From contig NZ_JZJL01000005.1 in the NCBI RefSeq assembly GCF_000971335.1, positions 80,292-144,291 of the forward strand: a DNA stretch of 64,000 nt, in the 5' to 3' direction. This DNA is from Chromobacterium vaccinii. Its GTDB lineage: Bacteria; Pseudomonadota; Gammaproteobacteria; Burkholderiales; Chromobacteriaceae. Positions within the stretch are counted from its first letter, which is position 1. Each line of letters begins with the position of its first letter. Below are positions 8,611-17,358 of the stretch, in pieces. Under the pieces are notes generated by a model that was given only the letters and a program-made list of their open reading frames with translations, was not told the origin of the DNA and did no database searches. The position numbers and the translations under genes are program-made.

Positions 8611-8655
8611 AACGGCGTCCTCTCCTGTTCAGATACGGAGAGGACGCCGTTTTGT
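8611..8655 (+). terminator. long leader terminator controlled by NasT
   Basis: A perfect 15-bp stem (8611-8625 with 8637-8651) with an 11-base loop is followed by TTTGTTTT. It lies about 100 bases before the transporter start and directly after the ANTAR-type hairpin, so it is the expected target of antitermination by NasT. Confidence 0.88.
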
Positions 8656-8753
8656 TTTGACTATCTGCGCGCGGACTGAATCCGCCGTTCCTGCCGATGG
8701 CCTGGCCGCAAGCCGGCCGGGCGGAGAGGGGGGACCGCGCGCCGGGAGCGATC

Positions 8754-9956
8754 ATGAACCGTAGCTTCTGGCAGTCCGGGCACCGGCCGACGCTGGCTTG
8801 CGCCTTTCTATACTTTGATTTGAGCTTCATGGCCTGGTATCTGCTGGGGCCGTTGCAGGTGCCCATCGCCGCCGCGCTTGGGCTTTCCACCCAGCAACGC
8901 GGCCTGATGGTGGCCACGCCCATCCTGGCCGGCGCCTTGCTGCGGCCGCTGATGGGCGCGCTGGCGGACCGCATCGGCGCCAAGCGCGCCGGCCTGCTTG
9001 GCCAGATCGTCGTGATCGCCGCGCTGTTCGGCGGCTGGCTCGCCGATCTGTCCAGCTTAGGCGCGGTGCTGGCGCTGGGCGCGCTGCTGGGCGTGGCCGG
9101 GGCCTCGTTCGCCGCCGCGCTGCCGCTGGCCTCGCGCTGGTATCCGCCGCAGCATCAGGGCGCGGCGATGGGCATCGCCGGGGCGGGCAATTCCGGCACC
9201 GTGCTGGCGGCCTTGTTCGCGCCGGCGCTGGCCATGGCTTACGGCTGGCAGAACGTGTTCGGCCTGGCCTGTGTGCCGCTGTTGCTGACGCTGGCGATTT
9301 TCGCCCTGTGCGCCAGGGAGGCGCCCGCCGCCGCGGCGCCGAAACGGTTGGCTGATTACCTGGCCGTGCTGAAGGAGAAGGACGCCTGGTGGTTCATGTT
9401 CTTCTACTCGATGACTTTCGGCGGTTTCTCCGGTTTCGCCGGGGCTTTGCCCGGCTATTTCCACGATCAATTCGGTTTCGACGCCAAAACCGCCGGCCTC
9501 TATACCGCCGCCTGCGTGTTTGCAGGCTCGGTGATGCGGCCCTTGGGCGGCATGCTGGCCGACAGGCTGGGCGGCACTCGTTCGCTGCTGGCGGTTTATC
9601 TGGCCTGCGCCTTGCTGATGGCCGCGGCCGCGCTCAATGCCGGCGGCGCTGGCGCGGCGCTGGCCCTGTTCGTGCTGGCCATGCTGTGCCTGGGCGCGGG
9701 CAACGGCGCGGTGTTCCAGCTGGTGCCGCAGCGCTTCGGCCGGGAGCTGGGCGTGATGACCGGCTTGGTTGGCATGGCCGGCGGCGTGGGCGGCTTCACC
9801 CTGGCGGCGGGTTTGGGCGCGGTCAAGCAGGCCAGCGGCGACTACGCGCCCGGCTTGTGGCTGTTCGCCGGCCTGAGCCTGCTGGCCTGGCTCAGTCTGG
9901 CCGGGGTGCAGCGGCACTGGCGCGACAACTGGGCGGCCGCCGCCGCCCGCGTGTGA
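8754..9956 (+). CDS. nitrate/nitrite transporter, NarK/NasA-type MFS
   Basis: This 400-residue MFS transporter has 12 hydrophobic segments. It carries the nitrate signature-like G-I-A-G-A-G-N-S-G-T region in helix 5 and G-A-G-N-G-A-V-F-Q-L-V-P in helix 11. It also has the MFS D-R-x-G-A-K-R loop and a second A-D-R-L-G loop. The family moves nitrate in and/or nitrite out across the inner membrane; the neighbours argue for assimilatory nitrate uptake. The ATG at 8754 has GGGAG 5 bases upstream and is preferred to a start 57 bases earlier. It is the first gene after the NasT-controlled terminator and leads into nirB 10 bases on. Confidence 0.93.
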   Translation: MNRSFWQSGHRPTLACAFLYFDLSFMAWYLLGPLQVPIAAALGLSTQQRGLMVATPILAGALLRPLMGALADRIGAKRAGLLGQIVVIAALFGGWLADLSSLGAVLALGALLGVAGASFAAALPLASRWYPPQHQGAAMGIAGAGNSGTVLAALFAPALAMAYGWQNVFGLACVPLLLTLAIFALCAREAPAAAAPKRLADYLAVLKEKDAWWFMFFYSMTFGGFSGFAGALPGYFHDQFGFDAKTAGLYTAACVFAGSVMRPLGGMLADRLGGTRSLLAVYLACALLMAAAALNAGGAGAALALFVLAMLCLGAGNGAVFQLVPQRFGRELGVMTGLVGMAGGVGGFTLAAGLGAVKQASGDYAPGLWLFAGLSLLAWLSLAGVQRHWRDNWAAAAARV

Positions 9957-9966
9957 GGAGACGGAT

Positions 9967-12423
9967 ATGGACATGGCCGAACTGAAAGACCGGGCCCGGC
10001 AGCGGCTGGTGGTGGTGGGCAACGGCATGGCCGGCATCCGCGCGGTGGAGGAGCTGCTGGCACTGGCGCCGGATCTCTACGACATCACGGTGTTCGGCGC
10101 AGAGCCGCATCCCAACTACAACCGCATCCTGTTGTCGCCGGTGCTGGCGGGGGAGCAGGCGTTCGGCGACATCGTGCTGAATCCGCCGGAGTGGTACGCG
10201 GAGCGGAGCATCGCGCTGCATATGGGCAAGCGCGTCAGCGCCATCGACCGGGCTCGGCGCGAAGTGGTGGCGGAAGACGGCGCCGTCGCCGGCTACGACA
10301 GGCTGCTGCTGGCCACCGGCTCCTCGCCGGTGATGCTGCCGATCCCGGGGCGCGAGCTGGATGGGGTGATCGGCTACCGCGACATTGCCGATACCGAGTA
10401 CATGATGGAGGCCGCGGGCCAGAGGCGCGGCGCGGTGGTGATCGGCGGCGGCCTGCTGGGGCTGGAGGCCGCCAACGGCCTGAGGCTGCGCGGCATGGAC
10501 GTCGCCGTCGTCCATCTGGCCGACTGGCTGCTGGAACGCCAGCTGGACCGCCAGGCGGGCGAGCTGCTGCGCCGGGCGTTGGAGGCGCGCGGCATCCGTT
10601 TCCTGATGGGGCGGCAGACCGCCGCGCTGCTGGACGATGGCCAGGGCCGGGTGCGCGGCGTCCGCTTCCGCGACGGCGAGGAGATTCCGGCCGAGCTGGT
10701 GGTGATGGCGGTGGGCATCCGCCCCAACGCCGCATTGGCCGAGGCCGCCGGCCTGCATTGCAGCCGCGGGGTGGTGGTGGACGACACCTTGCAGACCTCG
10801 GACCCGCGCATCTACGCCGTCGGCGAGTGCGCCAGCCACCGCGGCGTGGCCTATGGGCTGGTGGCGCCGCTGTTCGAGCAGGCCAAGGTATGCGCCAACC
10901 ACCTGGCGCGGCTGGGCGTGGCCCGCTATGGCGGTTCGGTGTCGTCCACCAAGCTGAAAGTGACGGGAATCGACCTGTTTTCCGCCGGCGACTTCATGGG
11001 CGGCGACGGCTGCGAGGAAATCGTGCTGTCCGACCCGGCCGGCGGCGTCTACAAGAAGCTGGTGCTGCGCGGCGACAAGCTGGCCGGCGTCTGCCTGTAC
11101 GGCGACACCAGCGACGGCGCCTGGTATTTCAAGCTGCTGCGCGAGGGCCGCAGCGTGGCCGATCTGCGCGACACGCTGATGTTCGGCGAAACGGCAATAG
11201 GCGACGCCGGCGTGCAGGGCCAGAGCCGCGCGGCGGCGATGAGGGGCGAAGACGAGGTTTGCGGCTGCAACGGCGTGTGCAAGGGCGCCATCGTCAAAGC
11301 GATCGAGGACAAGGGCCTGTTCACGCTGGACGAGGTGAAGAAGCACACCAAGGCGGCCAGCTCCTGCGGCTCCTGCGCCGGACTGGTCGAGCAAGTGCTG
11401 ATGAGCGTGGTCGGCTCCAGCTTCCAGGAAACGCCCAAGACCAAGGCAGTGTGCGGCTGCACCGGCCATAGCCACGCCGAGCTGCGCCAGGCGATACGGG
11501 AGCGCCATCTGCTGACCCACGCCGAGGTGTTCCATTTCCTGGAGTGGCGGACGCCCAACGGCTGCGCCAGCTGCCGGCCGGCGATCAACTACTACCTGCT
11601 GTCCACCTGGCCGCACGAGGCGGTGGACGACCCGCAGAGCCGCTTCATCAACGAGCGGGCGCACGCCAACATCCAGAAGGACGGCACCTTCTCGGTGATT
11701 CCGCAAATGAAGGGCGGCGTCACCACCGCCGACGAGCTGCGCCGCATCGCCGACGTCGCCGACAAATACCGGGTGAAGATGCTGAAGGTCACCGGCGGCC
11801 AGCGCATCGATCTATTAGGGATCAAGAAGGAAGACCTGGTCGATGTCTGGCGCGATCTGGGGATGAATTCCGGCCACGCCTACGGCAAATCCATCCGCAC
11901 GGTGAAGACCTGCGTCGGCAGCGAGTTCTGCCGTTTCGGCACCCAGAACAGCACCCAGATGGGCATAGATCTGGAAACCATGCTGGCCAATATGTGGAGC
12001 CCGCACAAGGTCAAGTTGGCGGTGTCGGGCTGCCCGCGCAACTGCGCCGAGGCCGGCATCAAGGATGTGGGCGTGATCGCGGTGGAGTCCGGCTGGGAAC
12101 TGTACGTGGGCGGCAACGGCGGCATCAAGACCGAGGTGGCGCAATTCCTGTGCAAGGTGAAGACGGCGGAGGAGGTGAAGGAGTACGGCGGCGCCTTCCT
12201 GCAGCTGTACCGCGAGGAGGCTTACTACCTGGACCGCACCGTCCACTATATCGCCCGCGTCGGCCTGGATTACATCAAGGCCCGCGTGGTGGACGACGCC
12301 GACAGCCGCCGCGCGCTGCACCAGCGGCTGCTGTTTTCCCTGCAGGGCCTGCCCGACCCTTGGGCGGCGCGCGTCGCCGGCGCGCAGAAGCGCGAGTTCA
12401 TTCCCATCGCGGTCGAAGCCTGA
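9967..12423 (+). CDS. nirB: assimilatory nitrite reductase, large subunit
   Basis: This 818-residue protein reduces nitrite to ammonium with NAD(P)H in the cytoplasm. Domains in order: an FAD/NAD-binding pyridine nucleotide oxidoreductase (V-V-V-G-N-G-M-A-G near residue 15, and a second GGGLLGLE block); BFD-like [2Fe-2S] modules with paired cysteines around 430-475 (C-G-C-N-G-V-C and C-G-S-C) and again further on (C-G-C, C-A-S-C); the ferredoxin-like half-domain; and the siroheme/[4Fe-4S] site (C-V-G-S-E-F-C and S-G-C-P-R-N-C). Length and order are those of NirB/NasD. The SD is weak. nirD follows after 11 bases, so the operon is transporter-nirB-nirD-nitrate reductase. Confidence 0.96.
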   Translation: MDMAELKDRARQRLVVVGNGMAGIRAVEELLALAPDLYDITVFGAEPHPNYNRILLSPVLAGEQAFGDIVLNPPEWYAERSIALHMGKRVSAIDRARREVVAEDGAVAGYDRLLLATGSSPVMLPIPGRELDGVIGYRDIADTEYMMEAAGQRRGAVVIGGGLLGLEAANGLRLRGMDVAVVHLADWLLERQLDRQAGELLRRALEARGIRFLMGRQTAALLDDGQGRVRGVRFRDGEEIPAELVVMAVGIRPNAALAEAAGLHCSRGVVVDDTLQTSDPRIYAVGECASHRGVAYGLVAPLFEQAKVCANHLARLGVARYGGSVSSTKLKVTGIDLFSAGDFMGGDGCEEIVLSDPAGGVYKKLVLRGDKLAGVCLYGDTSDGAWYFKLLREGRSVADLRDTLMFGETAIGDAGVQGQSRAAAMRGEDEVCGCNGVCKGAIVKAIEDKGLFTLDEVKKHTKAASSCGSCAGLVEQVLMSVVGSSFQETPKTKAVCGCTGHSHAELRQAIRERHLLTHAEVFHFLEWRTPNGCASCRPAINYYLLSTWPHEAVDDPQSRFINERAHANIQKDGTFSVIPQMKGGVTTADELRRIADVADKYRVKMLKVTGGQRIDLLGIKKEDLVDVWRDLGMNSGHAYGKSIRTVKTCVGSEFCRFGTQNSTQMGIDLETMLANMWSPHKVKLAVSGCPRNCAEAGIKDVGVIAVESGWELYVGGNGGIKTEVAQFLCKVKTAEEVKEYGGAFLQLYREEAYYLDRTVHYIARVGLDYIKARVVDDADSRRALHQRLLFSLQGLPDPWAARVAGAQKREFIPIAVEA

Positions 12424-12434
12424 GGAGAGTCGAG

Positions 12435-12749
12435 ATGAGCATGGAAAACTGGACCAGAATCTGCGCGCTGGACGACATCCCGCGACAAGGCAGCCGCGTG
12501 CTGGCGCGGGAGGACGGCGACATCGCGCTGTTCCGCACTCACGACGACCAGGTGTTCGCGCTGCTGGACCGTTGCCCGCACAAGGGCGGCCCGCTCAGCC
12601 AAGGCATGGTGCATGGCCGCGCGGTGGCCTGTCCGCTGCACGGCTGGAACATAGACCTGGCCAGCGGCGAGGCGCTGGCGCCGGACGCTGGCTGCGCGCG
12701 CCGTTTTCCCGCCAGGGAGGAGAACGGCGCGGTATGGCTGGCGCTGTAG
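12435..12749 (+). CDS. nirD: nitrite reductase small subunit, Rieske-like
   Basis: This 104-residue Rieske-type protein keeps both ligand pairs: C-P-H-K-G-G and C-P-L-H-G-W. NirD proteins of many bacteria lack the cluster ligands; this one belongs to the type that retains them and could hold a [2Fe-2S] centre. It acts as the small subunit of the NirB enzyme. The ATG is 11 bases after the nirB stop, with GAGAG upstream. The stop is 17 bases before the nitrate reductase start. Confidence 0.93.
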   Translation: MSMENWTRICALDDIPRQGSRVLAREDGDIALFRTHDDQVFALLDRCPHKGGPLSQGMVHGRAVACPLHGWNIDLASGEALAPDAGCARRFPAREENGAVWLAL

Positions 12750-12766
12750 CGGGGGAGGGCGAGGCG

Positions 12767-15475
12767 ATGGACAAGACGGAAACCCGATCCACCTGCTGCT
12801 ATTGCGGCGTGGGTTGCGGCGTATTGATAGAGAGCGAGAACGGCCGCATCACCGGGGTGCGCGGCGATCCGGATCATCCAGCCAATTATGGCCGTCTGTG
12901 CGGCAAGGGCCTGAGCCTGGCGGCCAGCGCCGCCAGCGACAGCGGCCGCGCCTTGTTTCCTGAAATGAGGCGGGGCAGGGATGAGCCGCGCCGGCGCGTC
13001 GGCTGGGATCAGGCGCTGGACGCGGCGGCGGACAGCTTGGCCGACATCATCCGCCGCCATGGCCCGGACGCGGTGGCGTTTTACGCGTCCGGCCAGTTGC
13101 TGACCGAGGATTACTACCTGTTCAACAAGCTGGCCAAGGGCGTGGCCGGCACCAACAATATCGACACCAATTCCCGGCTGTGCATGTCCAGCGCCGTCAC
13201 CGCCTACAAGATGGCCTTCGGCGCCGACGGCCCGCCCACCTGTTACGAAGATCTGGAATCCGCCGGCTGCGTGTTGTTCGCCGGCAGCAATATGGCCTAC
13301 GCCCACCCGGTGCTGTTCCGCCGGCTGGAAGACGCCAGGCGGGATTGGCCCGACGCGCGCTGGATCGTGGTCGATCCGCGCCGCACCGACACCGCGGCGA
13401 TGGCCGACCTGCACCTGCAGATCCAGCCCGGCACCGACGTGGCGTTGTTCCACGGCATGCTGCACCACCTGATCTGGGAGGGGCTGATCGATGCCGGCTA
13501 CATCGCCGCCCATGCCGAGGGCTTCGACGCGCTCAAGCGCATGGTCCGCGACTACACGCCGAAGATGGCGGCGGAGATCTGCGGCGTGCGGGCCGAGGAC
13601 ATCGTCACCGCGGCGGAATGGTTCGGCCGCAGCCCGGCCAGCCTGTCGCTGTACTGCATGGGCCTGAACCAGTCCAGCCAGGGCACGGCCAAGAACCTGG
13701 CGTTGATCAATCTGCACCTGGCGACAGGCCAGATCGGCCGGCCGGGCGCCGGGCCGTTCTCGCTGACCGGCCAGCCCAACGCGATGGGCGGACGCGAGGT
13801 GGGCGGCATGGCCACCATGCTGGCCGCGCGCCGGGACATCGCCAATCCCGATCACCGGCGCGAAGTGGCCGCGCACTGGGGCGTGCCGGAGTCGCGGCTG
13901 TCTTCGCGCCCCGGTTTGCCTGCGGTGGCGATGTTCGAGGCGCTGGCGCGGGGCGAGATCAAGGCGGTATGGATAGTCTGCACCAATCCGGCCCACTCGC
14001 TGCCGGACCTGGCGATGGCGCGGCAGGCGTTGAGCCGCGCCGAGCTGGTGGTGGTGCAGGACGCTTTCGCCGAAACCGACACCACCGCCTTCGCCGACAT
14101 CCTGCTGCCGGCGGCCAGCTGGGGCGAGAAAGAGGGCACGGTCACCAATTCAGAACGCCGCGTCAGCCGGGTGCGGGCCGCAGCGCCGCCGCCGGGAGAG
14201 GCCAGGCCGGATGGCTGGATCGCCGTCGAGTTCGGCCGGAGGCTGGCGGCGCGCCTGCATCCGGATGAAGCCGACCATTTCGCCTATGCCGATGCCGGGC
14301 AGGTGTTCGACGAACACCGCGCGCTGACCGTGGGCCGGGATCTGGACATGGGCGGGCTGGATTACGCTCTGCTGGAAGCGAGGGGGCCGCAGCAATGGCC
14401 GTTGCGTGCTGGCCAGACAGAGGGCCAGGCGAGGCGCTACGTCGACGGCGTCTTCGCCACCGACGACGGCAAGGCGCGTTTCCACGCGATCGATTACCGG
14501 CCTCCGGCGGACAAGATATCGGCCCACTATCCGTTCCGATTGATCACCGGCCGTCTGCGCGATCAATGGCACGGCATGAGCCGCACCGGGCGCGTGCCCG
14601 GCCTGTTTTCCCACAGTCCGGAGCCGGAGCTGCGCATGCATCCGGAAGACGCCGAGCGGAGGAGTCTGCGCGACGGCGATCTGGTCCGCGTCGCCAGCAA
14701 GCGCGGGCTGTGGGTGTTGCCGCTGAAGACCGACGGCGATCTGACGCGCGGCTGCGTATTCGCCGCCATGCACTGGAGCCGCCAGTTCCTCAACAGCGGC
14801 GGCAGCAACGAAGCGACCACCTCGGCGGTCGACGGATTGTCGTTCCAGCCGGAGCTCAAGCACGCGGCGGTGAAGGTGGAAAAGGCCGAGCTGCCCTGGA
14901 GGGTGCTGGCCGCGTTGCGCCATCCGGATTTGTCGGCCTTGCAGGCGGAATTGACGCCGCTGTTGGGGAATATGGCCTATGCGGCGATCTTGCTGGCGGC
15001 GGGAAATGTCTTGCTGTTGCGCGCTGCCGATTCCGCTGCCAGGCCGGATTGGCTGGCGCGCTTGCTGGACGCGCTGGCGCTGCGCCCGGGACCGGATGTG
15101 CTGGAGTACCGCGACGACGGGCGAGGCGTGCTCAAGCGCGTGGCCTGGAATGGCGACCGGCTGGCGGGATTGGTTTTCGCCGGTGGCGGGCAGGCGGACC
15201 GCGACGCGGGCGAAAGCTTGCTGCAACGGCTGCTGGATGGCCAGCCATGGCTGGGGCCGCGGCATGCCGCGTTTTCTCCCGGCGGGACGCGCGCCGCCAA
15301 GCGGGACCGCATCGTGTGTCAATGCAAGCAGGTGGGCGAGGCCGCCATTTTGGACAGGCTGCGGCAGGGGCAGGACTTGGCGGAGTTGAAGGCCGAGTTG
15401 GGGTGCGGCGCCGTCTGCGGTTCCTGCGCGCCGGAGCTGGCGCGAATGGCCGCCAACACTGCGCAAAACGTTTGA
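12767..15475 (+). CDS. nasA: assimilatory nitrate reductase, catalytic subunit
   Basis: This 902-residue molybdopterin oxidoreductase reduces nitrate to nitrite in the cytoplasm. It starts with a [4Fe-4S] motif (C10, C13, C17 and C45 in C-G-K-G), followed by the large Mo-bisMGD domains (N-T-N-S-R-L-C-M-S near residue 140, and the G-Q-P-N-A-M-G-G-R-E-V-G-G block). The C-terminus carries an extra BFD-like [2Fe-2S] domain (C-Q-C-K, then C-G-A-V-C-G-S-C). This is as in NasA of enterobacteria, and it lets the enzyme accept electrons without a long separate relay. I chose the ATG 17 bases after nirD; sequence upstream belongs to nirD. No separate NADH-dehydrogenase subunit is seen, so the electron donor is unclear. 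Confidence 0.95.
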   Translation: MDKTETRSTCCYCGVGCGVLIESENGRITGVRGDPDHPANYGRLCGKGLSLAASAASDSGRALFPEMRRGRDEPRRRVGWDQALDAAADSLADIIRRHGPDAVAFYASGQLLTEDYYLFNKLAKGVAGTNNIDTNSRLCMSSAVTAYKMAFGADGPPTCYEDLESAGCVLFAGSNMAYAHPVLFRRLEDARRDWPDARWIVVDPRRTDTAAMADLHLQIQPGTDVALFHGMLHHLIWEGLIDAGYIAAHAEGFDALKRMVRDYTPKMAAEICGVRAEDIVTAAEWFGRSPASLSLYCMGLNQSSQGTAKNLALINLHLATGQIGRPGAGPFSLTGQPNAMGGREVGGMATMLAARRDIANPDHRREVAAHWGVPESRLSSRPGLPAVAMFEALARGEIKAVWIVCTNPAHSLPDLAMARQALSRAELVVVQDAFAETDTTAFADILLPAASWGEKEGTVTNSERRVSRVRAAAPPPGEARPDGWIAVEFGRRLAARLHPDEADHFAYADAGQVFDEHRALTVGRDLDMGGLDYALLEARGPQQWPLRAGQTEGQARRYVDGVFATDDGKARFHAIDYRPPADKISAHYPFRLITGRLRDQWHGMSRTGRVPGLFSHSPEPELRMHPEDAERRSLRDGDLVRVASKRGLWVLPLKTDGDLTRGCVFAAMHWSRQFLNSGGSNEATTSAVDGLSFQPELKHAAVKVEKAELPWRVLAALRHPDLSALQAELTPLLGNMAYAAILLAAGNVLLLRAADSAARPDWLARLLDALALRPGPDVLEYRDDGRGVLKRVAWNGDRLAGLVFAGGGQADRDAGESLLQRLLDGQPWLGPRHAAFSPGGTRAAKRDRIVCQCKQVGEAAILDRLRQGQDLAELKAELGCGAVCGSCAPELARMAANTAQNV

Positions 15476-15665
15476 GCGGGCATGCGCGGCTGGATGGCGC
15501 GTTTCAAGGATCGAGAGGCGGATGGCCGTCGCGCCTTGTTCCAGCGCAAACGAGTTCCGTAATTTTACTGATCGGAGGACCAGCGGCATGGCCGTGGGAT
15601 GGGCGCTATATATCTAGCGGCGTTGTGAAAATGCCATTCGATTATAACGTTAAGAAAGGAATTCC

Positions 15666-17276
15666 ATGGCATCCGCAGCAAATGCAGGTCAGCTTGGCAA
15701 CCTCCCCGGCGTGACTTCCATGGGCATGGGCTATGACGTGAATGGTTTGTACGCCAGCCCGGAAAGCCTGCTTGGCCAACCCTTGTTCGATTTCGGCGGC
15801 GAGCTGGACAGCATCGAAATCGAGGGCCGCAGCTACACCTTTCCCCGCAGCATGCATGTACACACCTATTTCCACTCCGACTTCAAACAGGATGTCAGCA
15901 AGGAAATCGAAGAGTATCGGGAGAAAATGAGCCAGCACGTGGGCGTGTCCGGCCGCTACAAGTTGTTCAGCGCTTCGCTGAGCGTGGATTTCACTACCAC
16001 GGACCAGCAACTGACCGAGATCACCTACAGCTCCACCCGCGAAGCCCATGTGCTGTGGTACATCAGCCTGCCCGGCGCGGCCACGCTGCGTTCGATGCTG
16101 CGCCGCGATTTCCGCGACGACCTGAACAACCCCAATATGCCGGCCATGGAGCTGTTCAAGCGCTATGGTCCCTACTATGTATCGGAAGCGGCGGTGGGCG
16201 GCCGGCTGGACTACAGCGCGGCCAGCAAGACCTTGAAGATGGACAGCAGCCAGTCGCTGTCCACCACCGCCGAAATGTCCTACAAGGCGCTGGTGGGCGA
16301 AATCAAGATCGAGCATGGCTCGGAGATGGAAAAGCAGGTCAACAGCTTCCGCAGCAACTCCACCATCCGTCTCACCGCCACCGGCGGCAAGCCGGGCATG
16401 ACCGATCGCATACTGCACGGTCCGGATTCGCAGCAGGCGTTCTCGCAATGGGCGGAATCGCTGCTCGACTATGCGACGCTGATGGATTTTTCCACCGAAA
16501 GCCTGCAACCGATCTGGGCGCTGGCCGACAAGCCCGAGCGCCGCGTCGAGCTTGAGGACGCCTTCCCCGAATTCATGAAGCAGTCGCAGCAGTCCATCCC
16601 CAAGGTGGACAAGGTGCTGCTGATGGACGCGCGGCCGCCTATGGTGAAGGCTGGGGAGGATAGCGGCTCCGGCGCGTCGGAGGATCTGGCTGTGTTCAAT
16701 CCCAGCACCTCCAATGGCTACAAGATGGTTGGCCAGTTCGGTCAGCGCAACCATGCCAGCGTGGCGGATGGCCATGCGCCGATTTTCAAGGATCTGTTCG
16801 ATCTGGGCGTGCTGAAGGCGCCGGTGGGTTGGCAGCGGGTGTGGGACGACGCCGGTTCCGGCAAGTCCAAGGACTACGCGTGCTGGCGCGCGATTCCGCC
16901 GCAGGGCTACCGCGCGCTGGGCGACGTGATGATGCTGGCCACCAGCGGCTATAACCCGCCGAATCTGCCGGACTATGCTTGCGTGCATCAAAGCCTGTGC
17001 GCGGATGTGCAGACGCTGCAAAACCGGGTGTGGTGGGACAAGGGCACCGGCGCGCGCAAGGATGTCAGCCTGTGGCAACCGGGCGCGGCCGGCGCGGTGG
17101 CGTCCTCTTGCTTCGCCGGCGTGCCTAATTACAACAACCCGCCCAATTCCGGCGACATGGAGCGCTTGCGCGGCAGCATCGCATGCGTGAAGACCAGCGC
17201 GATCGCGTCCACGCAGGAAATGAAGTCCATGCTCAGCCAGCACCAAGGCATGGAAGCGATGATGTCCAAGCTGTGA
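15666..17276 (+). CDS. MACPF pore-forming protein with C-terminal Vps62-type domain
   Basis: This protein has 536 residues. The first ~300 form a MACPF/perforin-like domain: the diagnostic signature appears as Y-G-P-Y-Y-V-S-E-A-A-V-G-G near residue 167, a variant of Y-G-T-H-Y-x(6)-G-G. It is flanked by Ser/Thr-rich amphipathic segments that could become transmembrane hairpins. Residues ~345-500 match the Vps62/DUF946 pattern (W-Q-R-V-W-D-D-A-G-S-G, C-W-R-A-I-P-P-Q-G-Y-R-A-L-G-D-V, and a repeat V-W-W-D-K-G-T-G). Bacterial MACPF/Vps62 proteins resemble the membrane-inserting partner of pleurotolysin-like two-component pores. No signal peptide is present, so release or a role inside the cell is unexplained. 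A terminator follows; it is probably monocistronic. Confidence 0.85.
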   Translation: MASAANAGQLGNLPGVTSMGMGYDVNGLYASPESLLGQPLFDFGGELDSIEIEGRSYTFPRSMHVHTYFHSDFKQDVSKEIEEYREKMSQHVGVSGRYKLFSASLSVDFTTTDQQLTEITYSSTREAHVLWYISLPGAATLRSMLRRDFRDDLNNPNMPAMELFKRYGPYYVSEAAVGGRLDYSAASKTLKMDSSQSLSTTAEMSYKALVGEIKIEHGSEMEKQVNSFRSNSTIRLTATGGKPGMTDRILHGPDSQQAFSQWAESLLDYATLMDFSTESLQPIWALADKPERRVELEDAFPEFMKQSQQSIPKVDKVLLMDARPPMVKAGEDSGSGASEDLAVFNPSTSNGYKMVGQFGQRNHASVADGHAPIFKDLFDLGVLKAPVGWQRVWDDAGSGKSKDYACWRAIPPQGYRALGDVMMLATSGYNPPNLPDYACVHQSLCADVQTLQNRVWWDKGTGARKDVSLWQPGAAGAVASSCFAGVPNYNNPPNSGDMERLRGSIACVKTSAIASTQEMKSMLSQHQGMEAMMSKL

Positions 17277-17296
17277 TCCGGGCCTGACCGGGCAAA

Positions 17297-17328
17297 AAAA
17301 CAAGGCTGCCGGATGGCAGCCTTGTTTT
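17297..17328. terminator. bidirectional terminator between MACPF gene and siderophore receptor
   Basis: AAAACAAGGCTGCC pairs perfectly with GGCAGCCTTGTTTT around a GGAT loop. T runs on both strands let it stop both convergent genes. Confidence 0.92.
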
Positions 17329-17358
17329 ATCCCACCGTCTGCGCCAGGCGGGACGGGT

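Noticed and set aside
15588..15617. Tiny frame (9 codons) with GGAGG before it, upstream of the MACPF gene
   Set aside because: Too short to judge; no stem or terminator follows that would make it a leader peptide.
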